Shown piece after piece: positions 9,457 through 18,292 of a stretch of DNA of 64,000 bases; position 1 is the first letter of the stretch; each line of letters begins with the position of its first letter. The DNA lies in NCBI GenBank assembly GCA_903840265.1, contig CAIMFH010000109.1, positions 1 through 64,000 of the forward strand. The letters are read 5' to 3'. A program made the translations under genes and the position numbers. Source of the DNA: an uncultured Schlesneria sp. (GTDB lineage Bacteria; Planctomycetota; Planctomycetia; Planctomycetales; Planctomycetaceae). The notes under the pieces were generated by a model that saw only the letters and a program-made list of their open reading frames with translations, was not told where the DNA came from and did not search any database.

Positions 9457-10803
9457 TCACAGGCCAGCCAGCTTGGTTTCGGCATCGCCAAATTGTTTCA
9501 TTGGCATTCCCATCCGATCGAGCAGCGACAGGTACAGGCTGCAAAGCTTGCGATCGTCATCGCCGCTCTTGGTGTAATCGAGGACTCGTCCTGTCTTGAG
9601 GGCGCCGCCGAGGCCGCCTGCTAGCAGGAGCGGCACTTTGGTCGAGTCGTGTTTGCTGCCGGACCACATGTTCGAGACGAACATCAGACAGGAATTGTCC
9701 AAGACCGTTCCTTCGCCTTCTTTCATGGCATCCAGTCGCGTGGCCAGATACGCCAGCTGGCTGACATAGTGACGCGACACACGTTCATATTCATCGGACT
9801 CGTCGTAGTGTGAAGCAGGATGATGAGCGGTGCGGACATCCAGGAACGGATAGAACAGCCCCGAAAGATCGCGACAGAGTAGCACCGTCGCCACTCGAGT
9901 CTTGTCGGTTTGAAACGCCAGGGCGATGATGTCGCCCATCAGTCGCATATGTTCGCGAAGATCTTCCGGCAGCCCGTTGTCAGGACGCTTCATCGTGATG
10001 GCCGACTGGCCTCGATCACGGGCATTGCTGTCCGCTTTGTCCTTGGCGTCGCGTGTGCGTTCGATCCGCTTCTCAACTTCTCGCACGCTGTTCAAATACT
10101 CATCGAGCTTGGCCTGATCGGCTCGACTGACTTGTCGATTCAGGTGGGCAGCATGTTCTTTGACGCGATCCAAAATACTTTTGGTTCGCTTCGTCCCCTG
10201 ATTGTCGAACAGACTATCAAAGGCGAGCGACGGATAAACCTCCATCGGCACAGGGGAATTGGCGTCCTGCCAGGAAATGTGAGAGCTGTAGGCCATCGAG
10301 AAGTTGCTCTCGTGATAGCCCGTGATTGGCTGCTCGCAACCCAGCACCAGGCTCGGCAGCGAAGTCTGTTCAGCGTAATGGTTGGCAATGACTTGATCGA
10401 CACTGATGCCCCCTTTCAGCACGGCTCCTTTTTGAAGAGCCGCTCCTGAAAGGATGTTCCCTGTCTGACCGGGATGGATCCCGACCCCGGTCGCGTGTTT
10501 GTTGAACAAGCCATTGATTACGTTCAACTTGGTCTTCACGGGCGCCAGCGGCTCAAGGCTTTTGCTGAGTTCCATGGCGGCCCCAGCTCCCGTGGCATAC
10601 CAGTGTTTGTGATTGATGCCGTTGCCCATGAACAGGGCCGCGAACCGCTTCGGGAAAGGGGCTGGGGTTCCGCTGCTCAAAGCGTCGGCGACCAGCGCTT
10701 CATCACCCCAGGCTGGTAGCGACTCCAGCCAGGGCAAGGCCATGGCTGTCCCAACACCCAGCAACACGGTACGACGGCTGACTCGTGACTTTGAAGTGCT
10801 CAT
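9457..10803 (-). CDS. Tat-exported DUF1552 domain protein
   Basis: The 448-residue product starts with a twin-arginine-like signal (SRRTVLLGVGTAMALPWLES) and continues with the DUF1552 pattern: FPKRFAALFMGNGINHKHW, GNILSGA, the GCEQPITGYHESNFSMAYSSHISW stretch and HHPASHYDES. DUF1552 genes in planctomycetes usually follow a gene for a DUF1587/1592/1588/1585/1595 cytochrome-like protein; no such partner is next to this one. The ATG at 10803 was chosen because it opens the signal peptide and has GAGGTGG upstream. The longer frame to 11019 overlaps the neighbouring gene. Biochemical function is unknown. Confidence 0.9.
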   Translation of the reverse strand: MSTSKSRVSRRTVLLGVGTAMALPWLESLPAWGDEALVADALSSGTPAPFPKRFAALFMGNGINHKHWYATGAGAAMELSKSLEPLAPVKTKLNVINGLFNKHATGVGIHPGQTGNILSGAALQKGAVLKGGISVDQVIANHYAEQTSLPSLVLGCEQPITGYHESNFSMAYSSHISWQDANSPVPMEVYPSLAFDSLFDNQGTKRTKSILDRVKEHAAHLNRQVSRADQAKLDEYLNSVREVEKRIERTRDAKDKADSNARDRGQSAITMKRPDNGLPEDLREHMRLMGDIIALAFQTDKTRVATVLLCRDLSGLFYPFLDVRTAHHPASHYDESDEYERVSRHYVSQLAYLATRLDAMKEGEGTVLDNSCLMFVSNMWSGSKHDSTKVPLLLAGGLGGALKTGRVLDYTKSGDDDRKLCSLYLSLLDRMGMPMKQFGDAETKLAGL

Positions 10804-10891
10804 CGACACCACCTCGTTAGGACATTGGTCGCGGAAAGCAGTATATCGCAAATCAGTGCCGTGCAGCGAGCAGAAGTTGTATTGGAGCGTT

Positions 10892-11860
10892 CTACAACAG
10901 ATCTCGCAGGTGGAAGTGGTGCTTGCCGAGTTTGCCTCCGTAGTTTCCGGAGGTGATGCGAATGACACCTGCGACCGCGGCGGCGGCGTGAAGCCCTCGG
11001 CGTGTCGCCGCCTGCACATCGTCGAAGCTCAGGCCGTCGATCACGATCTCATAGACGGCTTGGCAGTTGTCGGGCAGTTCGCTGGTGGTGACGCCGCGCA
11101 GCGTCGGGCAATACGCGTCGTTCGTACTCGCTTTGAGTTTCGGATATCGCGAGCCGACTTTGCTTCCCGACCGGACTAAGCCGCCTGGAAACGGTAGTGC
11201 GACGTTGATTCCTTGTCGGATCGCGTCGACAGCCGCCTCAGCCGCCTGCAGCGTCGACAACTGATCTGTGCCGCAGATAATGAGGTTGCCGCCGGCAACA
11301 CCCGTGATCGTCCCGAAGTAGTCTTCGCACAGGAACTCGCCGTCCATCACGGGGATCCGCCAGAAGCGACGATCTCCGAGCTTCTTCGATTTCTGGAACG
11401 AGTCACCGAAGTAACGGATCCCTCCGCCAATTCGGATCTGCTTTTCCTTCGGACAATCGAAGATGCCGTTGTAGCAGGCGGTGGTGGGACAGGTGAGCAC
11501 ACATTGTCCGACGCGACTTTGCAGAGCCTTGCCCAGTCCATCCACGCTGAAACCAAACGCGAGAACCGCCACGCCCGGCCGGCCGTCGGGGGTCTCGTCT
11601 GCGGGAATCACTCGTTCGATGGCGGCTTCAACGTCGCAGGCGATGACACTTGTCGCATTCCCGCAGAGCACGGTCGCCGCCGTCTGTGCCCACCGTGCAC
11701 TGGCCGCAGTGATGATCAATCGTGCCGCTTTAATCGGGAAGGCTTCCGCGAACGTGTCGACGATTTCGACGCCGTTCAAATCCAAGAGGGTGGTCACTGG
11801 CGAAGCCTCCAATGTCATTGCGGTTCCGAATGTTGAGTTGAGAGTTTCAGTTGGCATCAA
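10892..11860 (-). CDS. fhcD: Formylmethanofuran:tetrahydromethanopterin formyltransferase
   Basis: The product matches Ftr/FhcD, the D subunit of the bacterial formyltransferase/hydrolase complex, which moves the formyl group between tetrahydromethanopterin and methanofuran in C1 oxidation. Landmarks are VEIVDTFAEAFPIKAARLII near the start, CPTTACYNG, IRIGGGIRYFGDSFQKSKK, GTITGVAGGNLII and the ending SGNYGGKLGKHHFHLRDLL. The length of 322 is close to the family's usual 300. In most C1 clusters fhcA, fhcB and fhcC sit beside it, but here it is alone between an amidohydrolase and a DUF1552 gene. It starts 16 bases downstream of the amidohydrolase stop. Confidence 0.9.
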   Translation of the reverse strand: MMPTETLNSTFGTAMTLEASPVTTLLDLNGVEIVDTFAEAFPIKAARLIITAASARWAQTAATVLCGNATSVIACDVEAAIERVIPADETPDGRPGVAVLAFGFSVDGLGKALQSRVGQCVLTCPTTACYNGIFDCPKEKQIRIGGGIRYFGDSFQKSKKLGDRRFWRIPVMDGEFLCEDYFGTITGVAGGNLIICGTDQLSTLQAAEAAVDAIRQGINVALPFPGGLVRSGSKVGSRYPKLKASTNDAYCPTLRGVTTSELPDNCQAVYEIVIDGLSFDDVQAATRRGLHAAAAVAGVIRITSGNYGGKLGKHHFHLRDLL

Positions 11861-11875
11861 TATTTGATGAAGGAA

Positions 11876-13615
11876 TCAATTCGTCGACGAGTAGACGCGT
11901 TGCCCACCCACATAAGTTTCATCGACCGCGATGTCTTTGATTTCGTCGAGAGGGCAGGTCAGCAGATCGGTCTTCAATACAACAAAGTCGGCCAGCTTTC
12001 CTACCTCCAGCGATCCTTTTTCTTTTTCTTCAAACGTCAAGAACGCGTTGTTGATCGTGTAAAGCCGCAAAGCCTGTTCGCGCGAGATCGTTTGTTCGGC
12101 GTGCAGCGGCTGGTCAGTGCGCCGCGGCTGCCGTGCCAGCGTGATCCACATCCCCAGGAACGGATTGTACGGATTCACCGAGCGAAAACTGCCAATCCGC
12201 TGCATATGATCCGAACCGCCCCCCACGACCACGTTGTGCTCGAAGAGTGATCGGTACGGCTGGAAGTAAGTCAGACGATCATCGCCAAACTGTTTCCGCA
12301 GGGTCGTTCCGTCCAGCCACAGCCAGGCGGGCTGCATATCGGCGACGATCCCCAGCTGTTGCATCTGCTGGATGGCTTCGAGGCTCATGAAATTGCAGTG
12401 CGTAATACAGGGGCGGCAGGGGCGAACCAGGAACTCTTTGTTGATCTCGGTATATGCCTGGATCAAAGCATCGACCGCGCCATCGCCGACGGAATGAGCC
12501 GTGAACTGCAAATCACGCTGCAGGGCATAGCGGGCCATGTGAACCAACTCGTCCTGCGGAATGAATCGCAAACCGCGGTATTCGGGATCGGTAATCGAAT
12601 AGATCTCGCTCTTGCCCCACGGCTTCTGCAGATAGGCGCTCCCGGTCAGCATGCCGCCATCCAAGAAGACCTTGACCCCACGCAGCCAGACTCGATTGTC
12701 GTACTTGTGCAACCGATGATCTGCGGCCCTTTGAATTCCCGATTCGATTTCTTTTCGGCTTCCACTGCCATTGATTCCATACGACAGGAATACGCGACAC
12801 GAGAGTTCGCCACGATCCTTGAGCAGCCAGTAAGCAGCCACGGCGTCATCATTCGCGGCACGATCCGCGATGCTGGTCAGGCCGACGGAATTGTAATCGC
12901 GTAACAATCGCTTTGAGCGTAGCAGGCGATCGTCGAGAGAGGCCACTTTTTCATTCGACTTGGCTTTGACGAACCGAGATGCGTTCCGCAGCACTCCGGT
13001 TAACTCACCAGTCACAGGATCTTTTTCAATCTGCCCCGCCTTGCCGTCGGTGATCTGAAAATCCTTCGTGATACCGCTGAGCTCCAGTGCGAGGGAATTG
13101 CAGACGCAATCAGGATTCGTGCTGAACATCACGGGGTTCTTCGGTGCCACGGCGTCCAACTCTTTTCGCGTTGGGTAGCGTTGGTCTCGCAACCGCGTGA
13201 TGAACACTTGCCGCACCACGATCCATTCGCCGTCGTTCAACAATTCGGCCCTGGCCGCGACGTATTTCAGCACGTCGGCGACGGTGTCCATCTCGGGAAT
13301 CGGGTGGTCGTATTCGTAGAGGGAGGCGCCCGTCGCATGGACATGCGAATCGCACAAACCGGGGATCACGGTCCGCCCCTGCAAATCGATCCGCTTCGTT
13401 TCCGGTCCAGCCAGCTTGGCGACATCTTCGTGCTTGCCGACAGCGACAATCCGGTCACCTCGCACGGCCATCGCTTCGGCGATGGAGAAGTTCCCATCCA
13501 CGGTCACGATTTTACTGTGATGGACAATCAGATCGGGAGGTTGAGCAGGCGCGCAGGTTGATTGCGCGACGATAGAGCAGAGCATTGCCAGAGTTTGCAG
13601 CGTGCCTCGCATCAT
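11876..13615 (-). CDS. Exported amidohydrolase, YtcJ-like
   Basis: The product is a metal-dependent amidohydrolase of the YtcJ/NfdA branch. After a signal peptide (MMRGTLQTLAMLCSIVAQST) it shows the beta-sandwich start PDLIVHHSKIVTVDGNFS, then GRTVIPGLCDSHVHATG with the HxH metal pair, FTAHSVGDGAVD, ITHCNF and GGGSDHM, and it ends with GSLEVGKLADFVVLK. The start at 13615 (two consecutive ATGs, GGAGAG upstream) gives 579 residues; the frame extends to 13678 without a credible leader. Members hydrolyse amides such as N-substituted formamides. Adjacency to fhcD, a formyl-handling enzyme, is suggestive but not proof of a shared pathway. Confidence 0.88.
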   Translation of the reverse strand: MMRGTLQTLAMLCSIVAQSTCAPAQPPDLIVHHSKIVTVDGNFSIAEAMAVRGDRIVAVGKHEDVAKLAGPETKRIDLQGRTVIPGLCDSHVHATGASLYEYDHPIPEMDTVADVLKYVAARAELLNDGEWIVVRQVFITRLRDQRYPTRKELDAVAPKNPVMFSTNPDCVCNSLALELSGITKDFQITDGKAGQIEKDPVTGELTGVLRNASRFVKAKSNEKVASLDDRLLRSKRLLRDYNSVGLTSIADRAANDDAVAAYWLLKDRGELSCRVFLSYGINGSGSRKEIESGIQRAADHRLHKYDNRVWLRGVKVFLDGGMLTGSAYLQKPWGKSEIYSITDPEYRGLRFIPQDELVHMARYALQRDLQFTAHSVGDGAVDALIQAYTEINKEFLVRPCRPCITHCNFMSLEAIQQMQQLGIVADMQPAWLWLDGTTLRKQFGDDRLTYFQPYRSLFEHNVVVGGGSDHMQRIGSFRSVNPYNPFLGMWITLARQPRRTDQPLHAEQTISREQALRLYTINNAFLTFEEKEKGSLEVGKLADFVVLKTDLLTCPLDEIKDIAVDETYVGGQRVYSSTN

Positions 13616-13642
13616 GCTCTCCGAGTGATATGGGATGCCACC

Positions 13643-13846
13643 GAGGGACATTGGACGCACTCTTCGAATCGATCTCAAGGGACAGGGTGATCGCCATTGT
13701 CATAATGCAGGGAGTGTGTCACGCCATGAGTCTTCGAAGGGCGTGGGATTTCGGTTCCATTCATGACCACGCCCTTCGCAAGGCCTCAGAGCGTGCCACC
13801 CAAACGAGGGACATTGGACGCACTCTTTGAATTGATCTCAAGGGAC
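13643..13846. repeat. 41-bp direct repeats bracketing a 12-bp inverted repeat
   Basis: The unit starting GAGGGACATTGGACGCACTC and ending TCTCAAGGGAC occurs at 13643-13683 and again at 13806-13846 with only two C/T differences in 41 bases. Between them CGAAGGGCGTGG (13735-13746) is perfectly repeated in inverse as CCACGCCCTTCG (13767-13778). No gene is present. The structure looks like a small non-autonomous element or decayed insertion, but no transposase remnant was seen. Confidence 0.65.
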
Positions 13847-13880
13847 GCCGCGCGAGACGAAGTGAATTCGACGTGCTAAG

Positions 13881-14120
13881 ATGGATGGCATGAGCGACGA
13901 AGCAATCTCATGCCGTGACTGTGATTCCACTGCGACCAAGCAAGGTTGCCCACAATGTGGCACCTCTTTCGTGTGCGATCTCGCTCAAGGCAAGGAGCAC
14001 TGCTGGTGCATGAAGCTGCCCGCCGTTATGCCGGTCTGCTCCGGCGCCAAATGCCTTTGTGAGAGTTGTCTTCGCTCGGCGATTGAAGCCCAGAAGAATC
14101 AGCAGCAGCCAAGTTCGTAA
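13881..14120 (+). CDS. Cysteine-rich CWC family protein
   Basis: This 79-residue protein has the Cys_rich_CWC pattern: C-x2-C, then CPQCGTSFVCD, then HCWCMKLP, then a C-terminal CLCESCL. The spacing suggests a small metal-binding (probably zinc) module in the cytoplasm. The family is uncharacterised. Starts at 13881 (MDGM) and 13890 (MSDE) are both possible. It converges on the GNAT gene, whose stop lies 10 bases away. Confidence 0.7.
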   Translation: MDGMSDEAISCRDCDSTATKQGCPQCGTSFVCDLAQGKEHCWCMKLPAVMPVCSGAKCLCESCLRSAIEAQKNQQQPSS

Positions 14121-14130
14121 AGTGCGGCGA

Positions 14131-14856
14131 TCAAGGGCTGGCCAGGCTCTTCGGACTGCGGATCGGTGCTGTCAGCTCGGACAAGGAAACTCGTTGTCGC
14201 CCGGCTTGATCGAAGTTGTCGGGATGCAACCAGCGTTCGAAGGCGATCTTGAGCGCCGGCCATTCCGAATCGATGATCGCATGCCAGGCGGTATCGCGGC
14301 TGCGTTCTTTGTAAACCACAGCCTGGCGAAAAATCCCTTCAAACGAGAATCCCAGCCGCAAGGCCGCTCGATGAGACGGTTCATTGAGGGAATCGCATTT
14401 CCATTCGTAGCGGCGATAGCCGAGGTCGAACGCTCGCTGCATCATCAAAAACATCGCCTCTGTCGCGGCCGGAGTTTGCCGCAGTAGCGAGGTAAAGTGG
14501 AGATGGCCGACTTCGATCACTCCTTTGGCGGGGGTGATTCGCAGGTAGCTGGCCACGCCGACTGGTTGTTGATGAGCCGCATCGACAACGACATAAAAGA
14601 GAGGATCGTCGCCCAGGCAACTGGACTTCATCCACGCCACGTAAGCAGCCAAGTCCGCGAATGGACCGTAGGGCATATACGTCCATGACGGGCCGTCGTC
14701 GGCGTGCAACGCAAAGAGCGAGGCCGCATGCCGATCAGGGTCCAGCGCTTCCAGCCGACAGTAACGACCCAGCATCGGTTCGCGGCTCGGCACGGGCCGC
14801 GGCGTCCACCCCGGAAGTGGGGATCCAATGGGCTGGCCAAATTCATTTTGTCGCAT
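14131..14856 (-). CDS. GNAT family N-acetyltransferase (RimJ/RimL type)
   Basis: The 241-residue product resembles GNATs of the RimL-like branch. It opens with NEFGQPIGSPLPGWTPRPVP, typical of this subgroup, followed by GRYCRLEALDPDRHAASLF, the strand VGVASYLRITPAKGVIEVGH (acetyl-CoA fold core) and ALRLGFSFEGIFRQAVVYK, which matches the C-terminal acceptor region. These enzymes transfer acetyl from acetyl-CoA to an amino group on a protein or small molecule; the acceptor is unknown. The ATG at 14856 was preferred; 14868 (MSRVM) is an alternative. Confidence 0.8.
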   Translation of the reverse strand: MRQNEFGQPIGSPLPGWTPRPVPSREPMLGRYCRLEALDPDRHAASLFALHADDGPSWTYMPYGPFADLAAYVAWMKSSCLGDDPLFYVVVDAAHQQPVGVASYLRITPAKGVIEVGHLHFTSLLRQTPAATEAMFLMMQRAFDLGYRRYEWKCDSLNEPSHRAALRLGFSFEGIFRQAVVYKERSRDTAWHAIIDSEWPALKIAFERWLHPDNFDQAGRQRVSLSELTAPIRSPKSLASP

Positions 14857-14970
14857 CACGCGGCTCATTGAGTGGAGTGGAAAATGCCCTGCCAGACGGT
14901 TTTGCGATGATATCGGAGCGCTACGAAGAATCCTGCTCAACATTGACGAAATCAACAACCGATAGTATTA

Positions 14971-14995
14971 TTTTGAGTAATCAAAACTTTGTTTT
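14971..14995. promoter_or_regulatory. Tandem dyads upstream of the metal ABC operon (candidate DtxR/MntR operator)
   Basis: TTTTGA-gtaa-TCAAAA at 14971-14986 is a perfect inverted repeat, overlapped by AAAAC-ttt-GTTTT at 14983-14995. The AT-rich block lies about 42-66 bases before the start of the metal-binding protein gene, where a repressor of the operon would bind. Both downstream permeases carry DtxR-like domains, so autoregulation is plausible. No binding consensus is known for this organism. Confidence 0.4.
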
Positions 14996-15036
14996 CGAGC
15001 AATATGCCAGCCTAAAACCCTGCCGACTGAATTCCT

Positions 15037-16065
15037 ATGAGATCTCGGAACCGTATTTCTTGCTGGCTGATGGTCTGCGCCATTGCCGTCCATTTTGGAT
15101 CAGGTTGCAGTCCAACGCCGCCATCAACACAGTCGGCGACTTCCATAGCGTCGTCACCAAAAGAGATCAAAATCGTCACCACGACCGGGATGGTGACCGA
15201 CATCGTGCGGCATGTCGCCGGTTCGCGAGCGACGGTCTCGGCACTGATTGAATCGGGCGTCGACCCCCATCTGTTCAAGCCGACTCGTGGTCACATTAAG
15301 CAGCTCCAGGATGCCGATGTCGTCTTCTTTTCAGGGCTGACTCTGGAAGGGCGGATGGTCGAAACGTTTACGCAACTGAAGCGATCCGGCAAACCCGTCT
15401 ACGCCGTGACCGAGTCGCTCGATAAAGAATACTTGCGATCGCCGCCCGACTTCGCGGGCCACTACGATCCCCATGTCTGGATGGATGTTGCGGCCTGGAG
15501 CCAATGCGTCGATCATGTCGCACAGTCGCTCGCCAAGTTCGATCCGCCCCATGCCGAGGAATACAGCGCTAATGCGAAGGCGTATCGAGAAGAGCTGACT
15601 AAGTTGGATGATTACGTTCGCAAGTCGATCAAATCAATTCCGGAGAAGCAGCGAGTTCTGGTGACAGCTCACGATGCCTTCGAGTATTTCTCGCGAGCGT
15701 ATAAGATTGACGTGAAATCGGTGCAGGGTGTGACGACCGAATCGGAAGCGGGTGTGCTGGATGTCAATCGGCTGGTCGACTTCCTGGTCGAGCGCAAGCT
15801 GCCAGCCATCTTCATCGAATCCAGCGTGAATGCAAAGAACATCGAAGCGGTGATGGAAGGGACGAAGTCGCGCGACGTGGTGGTTCGCATTGGGGGAGAA
15901 TTGTACTCCGACGCCATGGGGGCTGAAGGAACCTATGAAGGAACTTACATCGGAATGATCGATCACAATGCCACGGTGATTGCGGCATCGTTGGGTGGTA
16001 GCGTTCCGGAAAAAGGGATGACCGGAAAGCTCGCCACCGCGATCAAAGGTGGTGAAGCCAAATGA
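15037..16065 (+). CDS. Metal ABC transporter substrate-binding lipoprotein (TroA/MntC/ZnuA family)
   Basis: This is the extracytoplasmic metal receptor of a Mn/Zn/Fe-type ABC importer. A lipoprotein signal ends at FGSGC, with Cys24 as the lipidation site. The expected four ligands are visible: His in [10 protein letters not shown], His in YDPHVWMD, Glu in FIESSVN and Asp in MIDHNAT. There is no long His-rich loop of the kind seen in many zinc-specific ZnuA proteins, which favours manganese or iron, though this is inference. The 342 residues are normal for the family. It is the first gene of the operon and overlaps the ATPase gene by four bases (ATGA). Confidence 0.92.
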   Translation: MRSRNRISCWLMVCAIAVHFGSGCSPTPPSTQSATSIASSPKEIKIVTTTGMVTDIVRHVAGSRATVSALIESGVDPHLFKPTRGHIKQLQDADVVFFSGLTLEGRMVETFTQLKRSGKPVYAVTESLDKEYLRSPPDFAGHYDPHVWMDVAAWSQCVDHVAQSLAKFDPPHAEEYSANAKAYREELTKLDDYVRKSIKSIPEKQRVLVTAHDAFEYFSRAYKIDVKSVQGVTTESEAGVLDVNRLVDFLVERKLPAIFIESSVNAKNIEAVMEGTKSRDVVVRIGGELYSDAMGAEGTYEGTYIGMIDHNATVIAASLGGSVPEKGMTGKLATAIKGGEAK

Positions 16066-16829
16066 GCAACCACCTGGATTCGTCGCCCCTGTCTATTCAC
16101 GACATGACTGTTGCCTATCAGCGCCGACCCGTGCTGTGGGACATCGATTATTCGGCTCCGTCGGGCAAGCTGATCGCCATCGTCGGACCGAATGGTGCCG
16201 GCAAGAGCACCCTCATCAAAGCCGTGCTGCAACTCATTCCAGCAGCATCCGGCGATGTTGTCTTTTTTGGCAAGCCCTACCGCGAGCAGGCTGGCCGAAT
16301 CGGCTACGTCCCTCAGCGAACCAGTGTCGATTGGGACTTCCCGATTGATGCTCTCGGTGTTGTCGCCATGGGCCTTTATCGCAAGATTGGCTGGTTTCGC
16401 CCCGTGACTAAGAAGTACCGACTGCAGGCCCTGGCCGCATTGGAGCGAGTCGGCCTGGCGGAATTCGCATCACGACAGATCAGCCAACTCTCCGGTGGGC
16501 AACAACAACGGGTCTTCCTGGCACGAGCCCTAGTCCAAGATGCCGATTTATATCTAATGGACGAACCGTTCGCAGGGGTCGATGCGGCGACTGAACGTGC
16601 GATTGTCGATCTGTTGCGAGAGCTCCGCGCCGCCGGCAAAACGGCCCTGGTGGTCCATCACGATCTGCAAACGGTCGCCGAATACTTCGACGAAGTCCTG
16701 CTGCTCAACATGCGACTCATTGCCAGTGGCCCTGTGGAACAGGTCTTTACGACCGAGAACTTGCGGCGGACCTACGGGGGCAAGCTCGCGTTGCTCGATC
16801 AAGTGGGATACCGGATGAGTCACAAATGA
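16062..16829 (+). CDS. Metal ABC transporter ATP-binding protein
   Basis: The 255-residue ATPase powers the metal importer. It contains Walker A (GPNGAGKST), Q-loop ([13 protein letters not shown]), the signature [15 protein letters not shown], Walker B (LYLMDEPF) and the switch histidine in LVVHHDLQ. The phrase [12 protein letters not shown] is typical of the MntB/TroB/ZnuC branch. Its start overlaps the stop of the substrate-binding protein gene, indicating translational coupling. The permease gene follows. Confidence 0.95.
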   Translation: MSNHLDSSPLSIHDMTVAYQRRPVLWDIDYSAPSGKLIAIVGPNGAGKSTLIKAVLQLIPAASGDVVFFGKPYREQAGRIGYVPQRTSVDWDFPIDALGVVAMGLYRKIGWFRPVTKKYRLQALAALERVGLAEFASRQISQLSGGQQQRVFLARALVQDADLYLMDEPFAGVDAATERAIVDLLRELRAAGKTALVVHHDLQTVAEYFDEVLLLNMRLIASGPVEQVFTTENLRRTYGGKLALLDQVGYRMSHK

Positions 16830-16892
16830 ATCTGATCCCGCAGTCCTTTGCATCTGCCTGAAACGAATCTCCCTGCTGCTTGCTCGTTGCCC

Positions 16893-18248
16893 ATGCTCAA
16901 TAGCGACATCTTTCGAGTCCTGACCCTGCAAGACTACAACACGCGAGTCGTGTTGTGCGGGACGATGCTGTTTGGTGCGTGTGGCGGGATCGTCGGCGCG
17001 TTTATGCTGCTTCGCAAGAAGTCGCTCGTTAGTGATGTGGCCAGTCACGCGGCGTTGCCCGGGATTGGGCTGGCCTATCTCATTCTCGAGGCACTTTCGC
17101 CGGGAACCGGCAAATCGCCAGTCTGGTTGCTGGTGGGGGCCGCGATCGGTTCGGCCAGCGGTTTGTTTTGCGCTGGGCTAATCCAGCGTACGCGTTTGAT
17201 CAAAGAAGACGCGGCCCTCGGAATTATTCTAAGTGTCTTTTTTGGTTTCGGCATTGTTCTGCTGAGCGTCGTGCAAAGTCTGCCAACAGGCAGCGCGGCG
17301 GGTCTAACTGAGTTTATCTTCGGCAAGGCGGCAGCACTCACGGCGGCAGATGTGACGACGATCGGCGTTGCGAGCGTGATCATCATGCTCGCGTGTGGCC
17401 TGCTGTTCAAAGAGCTCTCGTTGCTATGCTTCGACGATGCCTACGCGGCGGCACTCGGGTGGCCGACCTGGTGGCTGGACTTGCTGCTGACAACGCTGGT
17501 CGTCGCGGTCACCGTGATTGGAATGCCTAGTGTCGGCTTGCTGCTGGTTGTCGCTCAACTGGTCATCCCTCCGACCGCGGCGCGGTTCTGGACAGACCGC
17601 CATAGCGTGCTCACGATCATTGCCGGAGTGCTCGGCAGCCTGAGCAGTGCCGTCGGGATCCTGGTCAGCGCTGTCATTCCGCGGTTGGCGGCAGGAGCTG
17701 TCATCGTGCTGGCCGGAACGACGATCTTTTTAATCAGCATGCTGCTGGGAACGCGACGGGGCATCCTGTGGAATTGGCTGAGTCAGCGAGAATCGCATCG
17801 GCGTATCGGACAACTCGATCTGTTGCGAGCCTGCTTCGAAGTCTTGGAGCGCGAACACAGTTCCACGAGTGGCCTGGAAGGCGATCCGGGGACGATGCCG
17901 TTGACGTTCGAGCAATTGCAGGCGGCTCGATCTTGGACCGCTGCGCGATTGCGAAGCATCCTTTCTGTCGCTACCAGCGATGGCTCGATCCGTCAGGGCG
18001 CTGATGCCCAATATCGTCTGACGAGCGAAGGGATGCGATTGGCCCGCCGCGCCACGCGCAACCATCGCTTGTGGGAAATGTATTTGATTCACTTTGCTCA
18101 AACAGCTCCCAGTCGCGTCGACAGGGAGGCTGATGAGATTGAACATGTGCTGGCACCGGAATTAGTCGAACAGTTGGAAGAGTTGCTGGAACAGGATCGA
18201 GTGCGAACTCGCCTGCCGCCGGTGAGCCCGCACGCGCAACTGACGTAG
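16893..18248 (+). CDS. Metal ABC transporter permease fused to DtxR/MntR-like regulator domain (first)
   Basis: Residues 1 to about 290 form an ABC-3 type permease with roughly eight hydrophobic helices; GGIVGAFMLLRKKSLVSDVASHAALPGIGLAY is the family's opening. The remaining ~160 residues are soluble and read like a metalloregulator of the DtxR family: a helix LDLLRACFEVLE, a winged-helix-like part (LTFEQLQAARSWTAARLRSIL ... YRLTSEGMRLA), then RNHRLWEMYLIHF and ADEIEHVLAPELVEQLEELL, matching the metal-binding/dimerisation helices (HR-x2-E and EH pairs). The ATG at 16893 was chosen; a TTG at 16848 adds a non-conserved leader. The fusion recalls chlamydial YtgCR. Whether the domain binds DNA or is cleaved off is unknown. 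Confidence 0.88.
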   Translation: MLNSDIFRVLTLQDYNTRVVLCGTMLFGACGGIVGAFMLLRKKSLVSDVASHAALPGIGLAYLILEALSPGTGKSPVWLLVGAAIGSASGLFCAGLIQRTRLIKEDAALGIILSVFFGFGIVLLSVVQSLPTGSAAGLTEFIFGKAAALTAADVTTIGVASVIIMLACGLLFKELSLLCFDDAYAAALGWPTWWLDLLLTTLVVAVTVIGMPSVGLLLVVAQLVIPPTAARFWTDRHSVLTIIAGVLGSLSSAVGILVSAVIPRLAAGAVIVLAGTTIFLISMLLGTRRGILWNWLSQRESHRRIGQLDLLRACFEVLEREHSSTSGLEGDPGTMPLTFEQLQAARSWTAARLRSILSVATSDGSIRQGADAQYRLTSEGMRLARRATRNHRLWEMYLIHFAQTAPSRVDREADEIEHVLAPELVEQLEELLEQDRVRTRLPPVSPHAQLT

Positions 18249-18292
18249 AACTTCGTAGGAAACAACCGCTTTTTAATTCGCAAATCCATCGT

